Assembly (NCBI GenBank): GCA_900539735.1
Contig: UQDE01000008.1
Location: 1 to 64,000, forward strand
Direction: 5' to 3'
Source: an uncultured Collinsella sp.
Lineage (GTDB): Bacteria > Actinomycetota > Coriobacteriia > Coriobacteriales > Coriobacteriaceae
Length of the DNA: 64,000 nucleotides
In this document: one piece after another, positions 32,567 through 40,942 of the stretch
Position numbering within the stretch: the stretch's first letter is position 1
How the letters are laid out: each line of letters begins with the position of its first letter
Program-made: the position numbers and the translations under genes
The notes under the pieces: generated by a model
What the model was told of the DNA's origin: nothing
Seen by the model: only the letters and a program-made list of their open reading frames with translations
Databases searched by the model: none

Positions 32567-34052
32567 CTTGTTCGTTGCGTTCGCGCGCGGTGGCGCCGGC
32601 GGTAAAGCTTAATCCCTTGACGAGCGCGTTCTTGCCGTACTTGCCTTTCACGGCCAGGACGGCGCGCGCCAGGTTGCGCTCGCGCTCATCGGCCTCGATA
32701 TCGCTGAACAGATCGATGGTGGCAAATTCCTCGGGTATGAGGTTGCCAAATCCCAGGTTGATGCGCTTGACCGGTCGTTTGGGGTCGACCGTTTGTGCCC
32801 AAAGGTCATCGAAATACCCCATGATCTTCTTAAACGAATTGGTACGCTCGGGCAGCTTTCGCGAGGCGTTAGAGTGCGCAAAGAGTGCGGCATAGCCACC
32901 GCGCGGTTTGCCGCCATGCTCTCCCACAAAGATGCCATCGATTGCCTGCGCTTCGCGCACCAGGCGACGCCGTTCGTCATCGCGCTGGACGGGCTTGGGC
33001 GCACGGGGCGCGAGCTCGGGGCCGGCGGTTGCGGTGGGTTCGATACTCGATGTGCTCGAGCGCAGGTGCCCGCATCCGTCCACATACTGCGCTGTACCGC
33101 TGGCGTCGAGGCGGCGTATGTCGGCGCGTTCGCTCGCGTAGCCCACAAAGAGCGAGATGCTGTCACAGACCACGTGCTTATCGACCAAGTCTAAAACGGC
33201 GTTGTCGACCATCTCGCGCAAGACGGTATAGGCCTGTTCGTAGGCATAACCCTTCGAGAGCACCTGTCCTGTGGTGGTCGAGGTCGCTTGCGGGCGATAG
33301 GCTTGGATATCGGCGATGGTTGTCGGCTCGCGCCCGAAGGCATGGTCGATGAGATATTCGGCATTGACGCCGAGCTCGTCGTAAAGCAGGTTTTCGTCGA
33401 GCGCCGCGACGCCCATCAGATCGTAGACGCCGTATTTCTCGAGGCGGGCTGCCACGCCGGGACCGATGCCCCAGATATCGGTGATGGGACGATGGGGCCA
33501 GATCTCCTTGCGAAAGGTCTCGTCGTCGAGTATGCCGATGCGGCTGGGTACGTGCTTGGCGGTAATGTCGAGCGCTACCTTGGCCTGGAATAGGTTGGGG
33601 CCGATGCCGACCGTCGCCGTGATGCCGGTGCGCGCGAGGACCTCGTCGCGCAGCGTGCAGGCGAACCCTTCAGCATCGGTGTGATAGAGGTCCAGATAGG
33701 GCGTCACGTCGATAAAGCACTCATCGATGGAGTAGACGTGCACGTCCTGGGGGCTGACGTATTCCAGATAGATACCGTAGATTTTCGCCGACACCTCCAT
33801 GTAATGCTGCATGCGTGGTACGGCCGTGATGTAGTCGATGCCATCGGGAATTTCGAACAGACGGCAGCGATTGTGTATCCCGAGGTCCTTCATGGCCTGC
33901 GTGATGGCAAGGCAGATGGTCGTGCGTCCGCGCGATTCGTCGGCAACGACCAGGTTGGTGGTGAGCGGATCGAGCCCACGGTCGACGCACTCGACGCTGG
34001 CATAAAACGTCTTGAGGTCGATGCAGATATAGGTGTGCTGCTCGTGCGCCAT
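32547..34052 (-). CDS. Y-family DNA polymerase (UvrX/DinB type)
   Basis: A 501-residue translesion polymerase. The palm carboxylates are in ICIDLKTFYASVE and YSIDECFIDV; the HhH segment IWGIGPGVAARLEKYGV and little-finger region follow. Length and the paired YolD gene point to the UvrX/UmuC-like Gram-positive subgroup rather than the 350-residue DinB. GGGAGG precedes ATG 34052. Two SOS-box-like dyads lie 14-45 nt upstream of the start, so LexA control is expected. Confidence 0.92.
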   Translation of the reverse strand: MAHEQHTYICIDLKTFYASVECVDRGLDPLTTNLVVADESRGRTTICLAITQAMKDLGIHNRCRLFEIPDGIDYITAVPRMQHYMEVSAKIYGIYLEYVSPQDVHVYSIDECFIDVTPYLDLYHTDAEGFACTLRDEVLARTGITATVGIGPNLFQAKVALDITAKHVPSRIGILDDETFRKEIWPHRPITDIWGIGPGVAARLEKYGVYDLMGVAALDENLLYDELGVNAEYLIDHAFGREPTTIADIQAYRPQATSTTTGQVLSKGYAYEQAYTVLREMVDNAVLDLVDKHVVCDSISLFVGYASERADIRRLDASGTAQYVDGCGHLRSSTSSIEPTATAGPELAPRAPKPVQRDDERRRLVREAQAIDGIFVGEHGGKPRGGYAALFAHSNASRKLPERTNSFKKIMGYFDDLWAQTVDPKRPVKRINLGFGNLIPEEFATIDLFSDIEADERERNLARAVLAVKGKYGKNALVKGLSFTAGATARERNEQVGGHRA

Positions 34053-34065
34053 CCGAGCCTCCCAT

Positions 34066-34096
34066 CAAACACATGTTCTTATCGAATACCTGTTCG
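34066..34096 (-). promoter_or_regulatory. Tandem LexA (SOS) boxes
   Basis: On the minus strand CGAACAGGTATTCG (34083-34096) and AGAACATGTGTTTG (34066-34079) each resemble the Gram-positive SOS box CGAACRNRYGTTCG, with centres 17 bp apart, directly upstream of the Y-family polymerase gene. Confidence 0.7.
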
Positions 34097-34135
34097 ATAA
34101 TACCCGCTCATCCGGACATCGTCAAAACCTGTCAA

Positions 34136-34161
34136 AAAAGGACTGGTTTGTTTTGGTAGGT
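34136..34161. repeat. Half copy of a hairpin repeat
   Basis: AAAAGGACTGGTTTGTTTTGG followed by TAGGT resembles the left arm of the hairpin at 34824-34887 (AAAAGGACGGGTTATTTTTGG, TTGGT). No right arm follows here. The two copies flank the gene at 34238. Confidence 0.5.
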
Positions 34162-34237
34162 ATGGTCGTGCGGTTGGATCGGGTTTTAACGCAGCTCTAA
34201 AGAGCGCGAAACAGCTCGGAAAAGCTCGCTTCGTAGC

Positions 34238-34813
34238 ATGAGCCTAACGATTGATACCGCCTATACGCACGGAAGGGTTGTGGGAAAGATGGTCAACTAT
34301 GGGTTTGGTATGCCGACGCGCCTTGTTGCGGATGGAGACGTGGCTCGCTGGTGCGGACGATTGGTCGCTCACTACGGTGGCACCAAGGCGCTGGTCGTGT
34401 TGGGCGGTGACAAACATACGCACGACGAGCTCGTCTCGGCGGCGCTCGGCTCGCTTGATCGAGCTCTGCTCGAACGCGTGCTTTTTCGCTGCGGCTTGGT
34501 CGGGGGCGATGGGGGAGACGAACTGATCGACGAAGCCGTGGCCCTGGCGACCGACGAAGGCGTGGACTTTGTCCTGGCGATCGGCGATGCCGATACGGCG
34601 GGCTTTGCGCGCGAGCTCGCGCGTCGCATGGCGGCGCTCGATGCCGGCGAAGACGGCTTTGTGCCTTATGGATGCATTGTCTCGGAGGGCAAGGTGCCTG
34701 CTGTCGTGGGTACCGGCGAGGTTCCCGTTTTTGCCATTATCGCGCCCGAACTGCTGGAGGGCATCGGGTCTCCTCTGCGTGAGTTACTCGGTAGCGTCTG
34801 CGCCGCGGCCTAA
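34238..34813 (+). CDS. Truncated iron-alcohol-dehydrogenase-like protein (N-terminal domain only)
   Basis: 191 residues that align by eye with the N-terminal nucleotide-binding half of iron-containing alcohol dehydrogenases: NYGFGMPTRLV (family NPTRIVFG), KALVVLGGDK and VDFVLAIGDADTAGFARELA (family ILAVGGGSVIDSAK). The family GGGS loop is changed to GDAD, and the C-terminal metal-binding domain (about 190 residues) is absent; pgi begins 200 nt later. It is either a decayed enzyme or a repurposed domain. ATG 34289 (MVNYGF) is an alternative start closer to the family. Confidence 0.65.
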   Translation: MSLTIDTAYTHGRVVGKMVNYGFGMPTRLVADGDVARWCGRLVAHYGGTKALVVLGGDKHTHDELVSAALGSLDRALLERVLFRCGLVGGDGGDELIDEAVALATDEGVDFVLAIGDADTAGFARELARRMAALDAGEDGFVPYGCIVSEGKVPAVVGTGEVPVFAIIAPELLEGIGSPLRELLGSVCAAA

Positions 34814-34823
34814 TATTTGCCAT

Positions 34824-34887
34824 AAAAGGACGGGTTATTTTTGGTTGGTAAAGCGTTTGACCTGCCAAAATAAGCCTGTCCCTTTTT
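34824..34887. repeat. Imperfect hairpin repeat after Fe-ADH-like gene
   Basis: AAAAGGACGGGTTATTTTTGG (34824-34844) pairs imperfectly with CCAAAATAAGCCTGTCCCTT (34865-34884) around a 20-nt loop, followed by TTT. It may serve as the terminator of the preceding gene but also resembles the half copy at 34136. Confidence 0.6.
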
Positions 34888-35012
34888 GATCGGTTGCCGT
34901 TTGGGGGCCGATTGGCAACGCTCGCTGATTGTAGTCTTGACCTGCGCTAGAATAGTGGCATCTGAATGTCCGGGCGCATGGAGGCGTGCGCCCGTATGCT
35001 GAGGAGGACTCT

Positions 35013-36707
35013 ATGGCAACTGTTGCCGCACCTATCGATGCTACGTCGACTGCCGCTTGGAAGGCGCTCGAGGCTCATCAGGAGAAGCTCGAGGCTGAAG
35101 GTATCGACCTCAAGGCCTGGTTCGCCGCCGATGCCGAGCGCGTGAACAAGCTGAGCTTTGACGCCGGTGACCTGCACTTCGATCTGTCCAAGAACCTGGT
35201 GACCGATGAGACCGTCAAGCTGCTGTGCGATCTTGCCCGCGAGGTGAAGCTCGAGGAGCGCCGCGACGCCATGTTCTCCGGCGAGCACATCAACACCACC
35301 GAGGACCGCGCCGTCCTGCACACCGCGCTGCGCCGTCCGGCAAGCGAGAAGGGCCAGCTCATCGTCGACGGCCAGGATGTCGTCGCCGACGTGCACGAGG
35401 TCCTCGATCGCATGTATGCCTTCGCCGAGCGCGTGCGCTCCGGTGAGTGGAAGGGCGTTACCGGCAAGAAGATCGAGCACCTGGTGTCTATCGGCATCGG
35501 CGGCTCCGATCTGGGCCCGGTCATGGCTTACGAGGCCCTGCGTCCCTATGCCGACGCCGGTATCGATTGCCGCTATATCTCCAACATCGACCCCAACGAT
35601 CAGGCAGAGAAGCTCAAGGGCCTGGATCCCGAGACCACGCTCGTGATCATCGTCTCCAAGACCTTCACCACGCTCGAGACCCTCACCAACGCCCGCGAGG
35701 TCAAGACCTGGATGCTCGAGCAGCTCAAGGCTCAGGGCGCCATCGACGGTTCCGATGAGCAGAACGCCGACGCCGTTGCCAAGCACTTCGTCGCCGTTTC
35801 CACCGCACTCGAGAAGGTCGAGGCCTTCGGTATCGACCCCGCCAACGCCTTCGGCTTCTGGAACTGGGTCGGCGGCCGCTACTCCGTCGACTCCGCCGTG
35901 GGCCTGTCGCTGATCGTCGTGCTCGGCCCCGAGCGCTTCCAGCAGTTCCTCGAGGGCTTCCATGCTATCGATGAGTACTTCTGCAATACCCCGCTCGAGA
36001 ACAATGCCGTCGCGCTGATGGGCCTGCTCAACGTCTGGTACGTCAACTTCTTCGGTTCCAAGAGCCACGCCGTGCTGCCGTACTGCCAGTACCTGCATCG
36101 TTTCCCGGCCTACCTGCAGCAGCTCACCATGGAGTCCAACGGCAAGCATGTCCGTTGGGACGGCAGCGCCGTGACCTCCGATACCGGTGAGATCTTCTGG
36201 GGCGAGCCCGGCACCAACGGCCAGCATGCCTTCTACCAGCTGCTGCACCAGGGCACCGTGGTTGTCCCGGCCGACTTTATCGCTTTCGCCAATACCGCCA
36301 ACCCTGCGACCGATAGCGGTCAGGACGTGCATGAGCTGTTCCTGGGCAACTTCCTGGCCCAGACCAAGGCGCTCGCCTTTGGCAAGACGGCCGACGAGGT
36401 CCGCGCCGAGGGCACGCCCGAGCAGATCGTCCCCGCCCGCTGCTTTGAGGGCAACCGTCCGACGACCTCGATCTTCGGCGACACGCTGACCCCGTTCGCG
36501 CTCGGCGAGCTCATCGCCCTGTACGAGCACATCACGTTTGTCGAGGGTACGGTCTGGGGCATCGACTCTTACGACCAATGGGGCGTCGAGTTGGGCAAGC
36601 AGCTTGCCAAGCAGATCACCCCGGCCTTCCACGACGACGCCGCCAAGGCCGAGCAGGACGCTTCGACCCAGGCGCTTATCGAGTTCTACCGCGCTCACCG
36701 CAAGTAA
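35013..36707 (+). CDS. pgi: Glucose-6-phosphate isomerase
   Basis: Interconverts glucose 6-phosphate and fructose 6-phosphate in glycolysis. The 564-residue long-form enzyme has SIGIGGSDLGPVMAYEAL, the signature GGRYSVDSAVGL, and the catalytic glutamate/histidine region in TMESNGKHV. GAGGAGGA precedes ATG 35013, so the longer frame is not used. Its strong codon bias suggests high expression. It ends at a strong terminator. Confidence 0.97.
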   Translation: MATVAAPIDATSTAAWKALEAHQEKLEAEGIDLKAWFAADAERVNKLSFDAGDLHFDLSKNLVTDETVKLLCDLAREVKLEERRDAMFSGEHINTTEDRAVLHTALRRPASEKGQLIVDGQDVVADVHEVLDRMYAFAERVRSGEWKGVTGKKIEHLVSIGIGGSDLGPVMAYEALRPYADAGIDCRYISNIDPNDQAEKLKGLDPETTLVIIVSKTFTTLETLTNAREVKTWMLEQLKAQGAIDGSDEQNADAVAKHFVAVSTALEKVEAFGIDPANAFGFWNWVGGRYSVDSAVGLSLIVVLGPERFQQFLEGFHAIDEYFCNTPLENNAVALMGLLNVWYVNFFGSKSHAVLPYCQYLHRFPAYLQQLTMESNGKHVRWDGSAVTSDTGEIFWGEPGTNGQHAFYQLLHQGTVVVPADFIAFANTANPATDSGQDVHELFLGNFLAQTKALAFGKTADEVRAEGTPEQIVPARCFEGNRPTTSIFGDTLTPFALGELIALYEHITFVEGTVWGIDSYDQWGVELGKQLAKQITPAFHDDAAKAEQDASTQALIEFYRAHRK

Positions 36708-36740
36708 TCTGCGCAGCTAAAGCTGGCGCTTAGCAGGAAG

Positions 36741-36772
36741 GGGCCCGTATCCGTTGGGATACGGGCCCTTTT
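36741..36772 (+). terminator. Terminator after pgi
   Basis: GGGCCCGTATCC (36741-36752) and GGATACGGGCCC (36757-36768) form a perfect 12-bp stem with a GTTG loop and T-run. Confidence 0.9.
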
Positions 36773-36984
36773 GCTGTTTAGATGGGGTGGAGCGCATCGA
36801 CATGGCGCTCGGTGGCCGCTCTTGATTCACGACGCTCTTCGACGTTAGCAATATACTTCTACGGCTAATTTCATACCACTTACCGGAAGGCAAGTGCGCT
36901 ACATGTTTTACGGGCGTACATTGAACGTGGTTTTTCGCGCGAAACCACGAATCGATTGCCAGTCCCGAACAGGGGAGGTCCAGC

Positions 36985-37659
36985 ATGACCCTTGCCAAGC
37001 CCATCAATAAGCACATTGACTACATCGACGCGCCCGAGGACACGTTCGAACAATATGTCGAGAAGGCGCTGAAGTATGACTTCCGTTGCGTGTTTGCGAA
37101 TCTGCAGGAATATGCGACGGGTCGCGCCATGCTCGAGGGTTCTGACATCATCCTTGCCGGCGCTATCGACTTTCCCCAGGGAACGATGACGCTTGAGGAA
37201 AAACTCGCGAGGTTCGAAGAGTATGCCGCATGCGGCTTTACCGAGATCGATTACGTGTTGAACCAGGAATCGGTTGAGAACCGTGACTTTGGCGCCATCG
37301 AGCACGAGATGACTGCGATCGCCGATTTTTGCCGTGAGCGCGGTATCACCGATAAGGTAATCGTCGAGATGTGCAAGCTGGATGGCGATGACGCCGCCAA
37401 GCGTCGCGTGTGCGAAATTGCCCTTGAGGCTAAGCCGGGCTTTCTTAAGACGTCGACCGGCAGAAGCTTTGGCGGCGCCAAACTCCAAGATGTGCAGCTG
37501 ATGCGTGAGGTGCTTGGCGACGCCGTGGCAATCAAGGCGGCTGGCGGCATCCACAACTACGAGGAGGCTCTCGCATTTATCGAGGCGGGTGCCAGCGCGC
37601 TGGGCGCCTCGGCAGGCATCGCAATCGTCGAGGGCGCACCGGAAGACGAGCGCCGCTAG
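36985..37659 (+). CDS. deoC: Deoxyribose-phosphate aldolase family protein
   Basis: A class I aldolase of about 224 residues that cleaves 2-deoxyribose 5-phosphate to acetaldehyde and glyceraldehyde 3-phosphate. The Schiff-base lysine lies in GFLKTSTGRS and the second active-site lysine in VAIKAAGGI; the N-terminal KHIDYIDAPED is somewhat divergent from classical DeoC. GGGAGG precedes ATG 36985. Its stop codon overlaps, tail to tail, that of the opposite-strand ATPase gene. Confidence 0.9.
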   Translation: MTLAKPINKHIDYIDAPEDTFEQYVEKALKYDFRCVFANLQEYATGRAMLEGSDIILAGAIDFPQGTMTLEEKLARFEEYAACGFTEIDYVLNQESVENRDFGAIEHEMTAIADFCRERGITDKVIVEMCKLDGDDAAKRRVCEIALEAKPGFLKTSTGRSFGGAKLQDVQLMREVLGDAVAIKAAGGIHNYEEALAFIEAGASALGASAGIAIVEGAPEDERR

Positions 37660-38951
37660 CGTGAGGGTTCAATCTGAGCGTTTTGGGCTTCGGGGAGTTC
37701 TACATAGAGCGGGTGGTCCTCGAGCCTAAAGCGCTCAACTTGTTGTGGGGCGTGGCCGCGGACGAAGAGCCAGGAACGGTCGGCGGGCGTTGCCATGAGC
37801 GTACTGGGCAGCACGTCGGCACGCTCGGAAAAGACGCGGGCGCTCTCGGGGTCCTGAAAGGCTAGTACGAGCTGCGTGTCGCAGTTGCCCATGATGGAGC
37901 GGGCTCGTGCCTCGCCATAGAGTGCGTCGAGCTGGTTTGTTGACTGCAGCAGTAGGGTTGCCCAGATCTCGCGGCTGCGGATGATGGACAGAACGTTATC
38001 GATTTGCGGTATCTGCAGGTTGGCAAAGTCGTCGAGCATAAATCGAACCGGTATCGCAAGGCGACCGTCGGGCTGCGCGTCGGCGTAGCGGATGAGTCCC
38101 GCGAAGGCCTGCGTTACAAACAGGTTGGTGAGCGGATCGAGGCTACGGTCGAGATCGCTGACGGTGACGAAGAGCGCTCGACGCTCGCATCCCAGAGCCG
38201 CGAAATCGATCTGATTCGCATCGGTGTACAGACGGCGTGCACCATCAAAGCCCAGGCACATGACCTTTTCGGCAAGGATGCCCATGATGCTCGCATGCAT
38301 CTTTTCGGCCGTGATGGTGGGGGAGTAGCGCCGCCAGAGCGAGAGCGCATAGCTTGTGGAGTCGGTGGTCTGCAGGTCGTCGAAGAGGCGTGCCGTGGCG
38401 CGGTCTTGGAGATGTTCGCAAAGGTCGATCACCGATGAAAACGTCTGCTCCTCCACGGGCAGCTGCTCACACACATAGGCGATCAGGCAGGAAAGCAGGT
38501 TGGCTGCTGCATGGTCCCAAAACGGCTGGGTTTGGTCCTCGACGGGACAGATGGCCTTGGCGACCGAGATGATGTCCTGTTGGTTGGGCTTGCCGTCTTT
38601 GGTGCGGCGGATGTGGTTGAGCGGGTTGTAGCCGCATTGCTCGACGTCCTTGGGCATGGTGGCCGTATCGTCAAGATCGGCAAAGTTGAGGCGCTGCACA
38701 CGATAGCCGTGCGCGGCAAGCACGGGTCCGACTTCGCGGCAAAGCGTCCCTTTAGTGTCGAGCACGATATAGCTCGCATTCATCTGCAGCAGGTTGGGCT
38801 TAAGAACGTTGCGGGTCTTGCCGGCGCCCGAAGGCCCGATTACGAGCATATTGTTGTTGAGGCCCGTTTGACGCGTATCACACGAGAGTGCGTGGGCTTG
38901 CGCAAGGATGGTGGGGGCCGGGGCATGCAGGGCTGTGTTGAGGTTAGACAT
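37656..38951 (-). CDS. TraG/VirD4-like ATPase
   Basis: A 431-residue P-loop ATPase of the type IV coupling-protein class. Walker A is GPSGAGKT (residues 39-46), Walker B MLDDFANL, and YIVLDTKGTLC and LLLQSTNQLDALYG fit the TraG/TraD family. Coupling proteins normally carry N-terminal membrane helices; this one has none. Its start overlaps the end of the ClpP-like gene by 8 nt, and no relaxase, mating-pore or integrase gene is nearby. The role may be in conjugative DNA handling left from an element, or as a motor serving the neighbouring protease. Confidence 0.85.
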   Translation of the reverse strand: MSNLNTALHAPAPTILAQAHALSCDTRQTGLNNNMLVIGPSGAGKTRNVLKPNLLQMNASYIVLDTKGTLCREVGPVLAAHGYRVQRLNFADLDDTATMPKDVEQCGYNPLNHIRRTKDGKPNQQDIISVAKAICPVEDQTQPFWDHAAANLLSCLIAYVCEQLPVEEQTFSSVIDLCEHLQDRATARLFDDLQTTDSTSYALSLWRRYSPTITAEKMHASIMGILAEKVMCLGFDGARRLYTDANQIDFAALGCERRALFVTVSDLDRSLDPLTNLFVTQAFAGLIRYADAQPDGRLAIPVRFMLDDFANLQIPQIDNVLSIIRSREIWATLLLQSTNQLDALYGEARARSIMGNCDTQLVLAFQDPESARVFSERADVLPSTLMATPADRSWLFVRGHAPQQVERFRLEDHPLYVELPEAQNAQIEPSR

Positions 38952-39561
38952 GGGCGGTCTCCTTGGTGGAGGTGAGAATGCCGTGGGCAAAGCCGAGCTC
39001 GACGGCGCGCTCGGCCGAAAGGTACGTATCCTTTGCCGTGAGTGTTTGGATACGCTTGGCCGAAAGGCCGCTGCGATCAGACAGGATTTGCGTCAGGGCC
39101 TTGCGGGTCTGCATGAGACGCCGGCTTGTTTCCTGGAGTGCTAGGGCCGAGCCCCCAGCTCCTTGCGGGATGAGCGGGTCGTGAATCATGAGTTCTGCAT
39201 GGGGCGCCATACGGCGCTCGTCGCCACCCATGAAGATGATGGCGCCCATAGAGGCCGCAAACTCCAGGCAGACGGTGTGGATGGGGCACGGCGAGAGGCG
39301 CATGGTGTCGTAGATGGCGAGGCCGGCGCGCACGCTGCCGCCGGGGCTGGCAACAAAGACCGTGATGGGGGCCGTGGGGTCTGCGGCCTCGAGCAGACGA
39401 ATCTGCTGGCACAGATCGTGTGCCATCGCACTGTTGATGTCGCCCACGACGGAAAGCTCACGTCGGGCGAGCATCTCGTCGTAGACGGAAGTGAGCGTTA
39501 TGCCACGAGCCGACTCGCGCATCGTGAGCGGGCTGATGACAGGGGTCTGAGTGGTGTCCAT
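38944..39561 (-). CDS. ClpP-like serine protease
   Basis: A 205-residue ClpP-fold peptidase. The catalytic triad is visible: Ser104 in FAASMGAI, His127 in LMIHDP and Asp178 in AKDTYLSAERAVELG; the oxyanion strand is ASPGGSVRAGLAIYD. AAAGGA precedes ATG 39561. It is more divergent than housekeeping ClpP, particularly at the N-terminus, where the axial loops that meet Clp ATPases normally lie. It is translationally coupled to the TraG/VirD4-like ATPase gene and preceded by a gene for an unknown helical protein. Confidence 0.88.
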   Translation of the reverse strand: MDTTQTPVISPLTMRESARGITLTSVYDEMLARRELSVVGDINSAMAHDLCQQIRLLEAADPTAPITVFVASPGGSVRAGLAIYDTMRLSPCPIHTVCLEFAASMGAIIFMGGDERRMAPHAELMIHDPLIPQGAGGSALALQETSRRLMQTRKALTQILSDRSGLSAKRIQTLTAKDTYLSAERAVELGFAHGILTSTKETAHV

Positions 39562-39616
39562 GAAGGTTCCTTTCTTAACGTAGGACGAGGTTCTATTAGG
39601 GTTGGTGAAGCTGGCG

Positions 39617-40516
39617 CTAAAGCTCAAAGGCTCGATCGAGCCTGCGCTCAAGCTCCGTTGTAACTTTGCGGTCGGCGGCTTTTGCCAGCGACTCGTCGAA
39701 TGCGCCAAGTCGTATCAGCGTGGCAATGGGCGCGGTGTAGGCAAGGTGCAGCTGGCGCTCGAGATCATCGGGAAATTCGTTGGGGTCGTAGCGCTTCTGG
39801 TAGAAGTGAACGATGCTTCGGCTCATCTCCCATTCATCGCGGTAGCGCTCGAACTGCCGCTGCTGGATATCGATAATCCGGACTGTCTGGGTGCGAAGGC
39901 CAACAGGCGCCAATGCTCGATAACCGTCGAAGAGACGATTGAGGCTGAGTATGCGGAGCATGTCGATAAGGGTGCGAACCGTCGTCGGGCCGGCCTGGAA
40001 TCGGGCGGTTGCGCGGTTGTAACGTTCGCGGTCGAGCACCATGATGCTGGGTGGTCCCGATGGGTCTGCCGTATCGTCCTGCCCGCAGTTTGCCTGCTGG
40101 TGCCGCGCCTCCAAGGCGTTGAGACCCATGGCGAGGTCGTGAATGGGAAGCGTCAGAGCGTTTTGCAGATCGTATCGATGATCCATCAATGTCATCCGCG
40201 TCTCGTCGTCCATGTCGAGTCGCAACTTGGTATCGAGTGCCGTGATCATATGCGCTAGATGGCCCATGGTATACGGGCCGTCGGTCTTGCCGTGGGGTCC
40301 GAGATAAGGGTCGGTCAGCTCACGGACGGCCGAATCGTCCATGATCTCGGCACAGCGATTCGCCGAAAACTCGTGGTTGCTCAGAGCCTCGTCGATGGAC
40401 AGCAAGGCGAAGTTTGCAATCGTGGCAGCGGCGAAGCTGGCGTCGTAGCCACCGTGTAGGGCGCGGTCGATGCGGGCCTGGAGGACGGTGCCGGCGGTTT
40501 GGGGATGGGTGTTCAT
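39617..40516 (-). CDS. Unknown helical protein of the ClpP/TraG operon
   Basis: A 299-residue protein I do not recognise. It is rich in predicted helix and charged residues (YTMGHLAHMITALDTKLRLD, IIDIQQRQFERYRDEW), with no signal peptide or membrane helix. The start ATG 40516 has GGAAA nearby. It leads the three-gene minus-strand operon with the ClpP-like protease (55 nt downstream) and the ATPase, and lies directly behind an array of four direct repeats. It may be a substrate adaptor or DNA-binding component; this is conjecture. Confidence 0.8.
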   Translation of the reverse strand: MNTHPQTAGTVLQARIDRALHGGYDASFAAATIANFALLSIDEALSNHEFSANRCAEIMDDSAVRELTDPYLGPHGKTDGPYTMGHLAHMITALDTKLRLDMDDETRMTLMDHRYDLQNALTLPIHDLAMGLNALEARHQQANCGQDDTADPSGPPSIMVLDRERYNRATARFQAGPTTVRTLIDMLRILSLNRLFDGYRALAPVGLRTQTVRIIDIQQRQFERYRDEWEMSRSIVHFYQKRYDPNEFPDDLERQLHLAYTAPIATLIRLGAFDESLAKAADRKVTTELERRLDRAFEL

Positions 40517-40531
40517 GGCGTTTCCAATCTG

Positions 40532-40598
40532 TGATGTGCTTGCTTGCGAGTGATGTGCTGGGTGTCGTTGGTGATGTGCTTGCGGTTCTTGATGTGCT
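40532..40598 (-). repeat. Four direct repeats upstream of the ClpP/TraG operon
   Basis: AGCACATCA (minus strand) occurs at 40532-40540, 40551-40559, 40572-40580 and 40590-40598, that is every 18-21 bp, about two helical turns, from 16 to 82 nt upstream of the operon start. Iteron-like spacing suggests binding sites for an oligomerising protein on one face of the DNA. Confidence 0.7.
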
Positions 40599-40859
40599 GG
40601 ATTGGGTGCTATGGGGCCAATATGCTCGAAGGACGTTTGCCGGGTGATGGGCGTGCTCCGTGCTTAGACGGGACAGCTGACGTTAGCGAGCGCCTCGGGC
40701 GGTCTTGCTCCGTTATTTAGTTGTCGATAAAAGATGCTTGGTGTTCATATGCCGATCTTCTTTCTCTTACACGCTGAAAACTGAAACTGAATATGCTCGA
40801 TCAAATGGTGACCAACGTTGCGGTCTTCTTTAACTTAATCAGGCTCCAGCGATTTGGCA
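40599..40859. other. Intergenic stretch without a recognisable gene
   Basis: No ORF with a ribosome binding site was found on either strand. The divergent promoters for the ClpP/TraG operon and the HAD gene must lie here or at its edges. Confidence 0.5.
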
Positions 40860-40909
40860 AGTATCTTTTTCAAAAATGTTCTTCGGGGGATGCTCGGCTC
40901 GGATATGAT
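40860..40909 (+). promoter_or_regulatory. HAD gene promoter with AT element
   Basis: AGTATCTTTTTCAAAAATGTTCTT (in two parts: AGTATCTTTTT and CAAAAATGTTCTT) resembles the AT palindrome of the tRNA promoters. A -10 TATGAT is at 40904-40909, 34 nt before the start codon. Confidence 0.5.
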
Positions 40910-40942
40910 GGTGCGCGGCAAACTCAATGCAGGGAGGCATAT

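Noticed and set aside
34947..36698. 583-codon minus-strand frame opposite pgi
   Set aside because: Antisense shadow caused by the codon bias of pgi; nothing recognisable in the product.
37656..40516. Integrative conjugative element
   Set aside because: Only a coupling-type ATPase is present; no integrase, relaxase, mating-pore genes or attachment repeats were found around it.
40532..40598. CRISPR array
   Set aside because: The repeats are only 9 bp with about 10-bp spacing and there are no cas genes; they fit binding sites instead.
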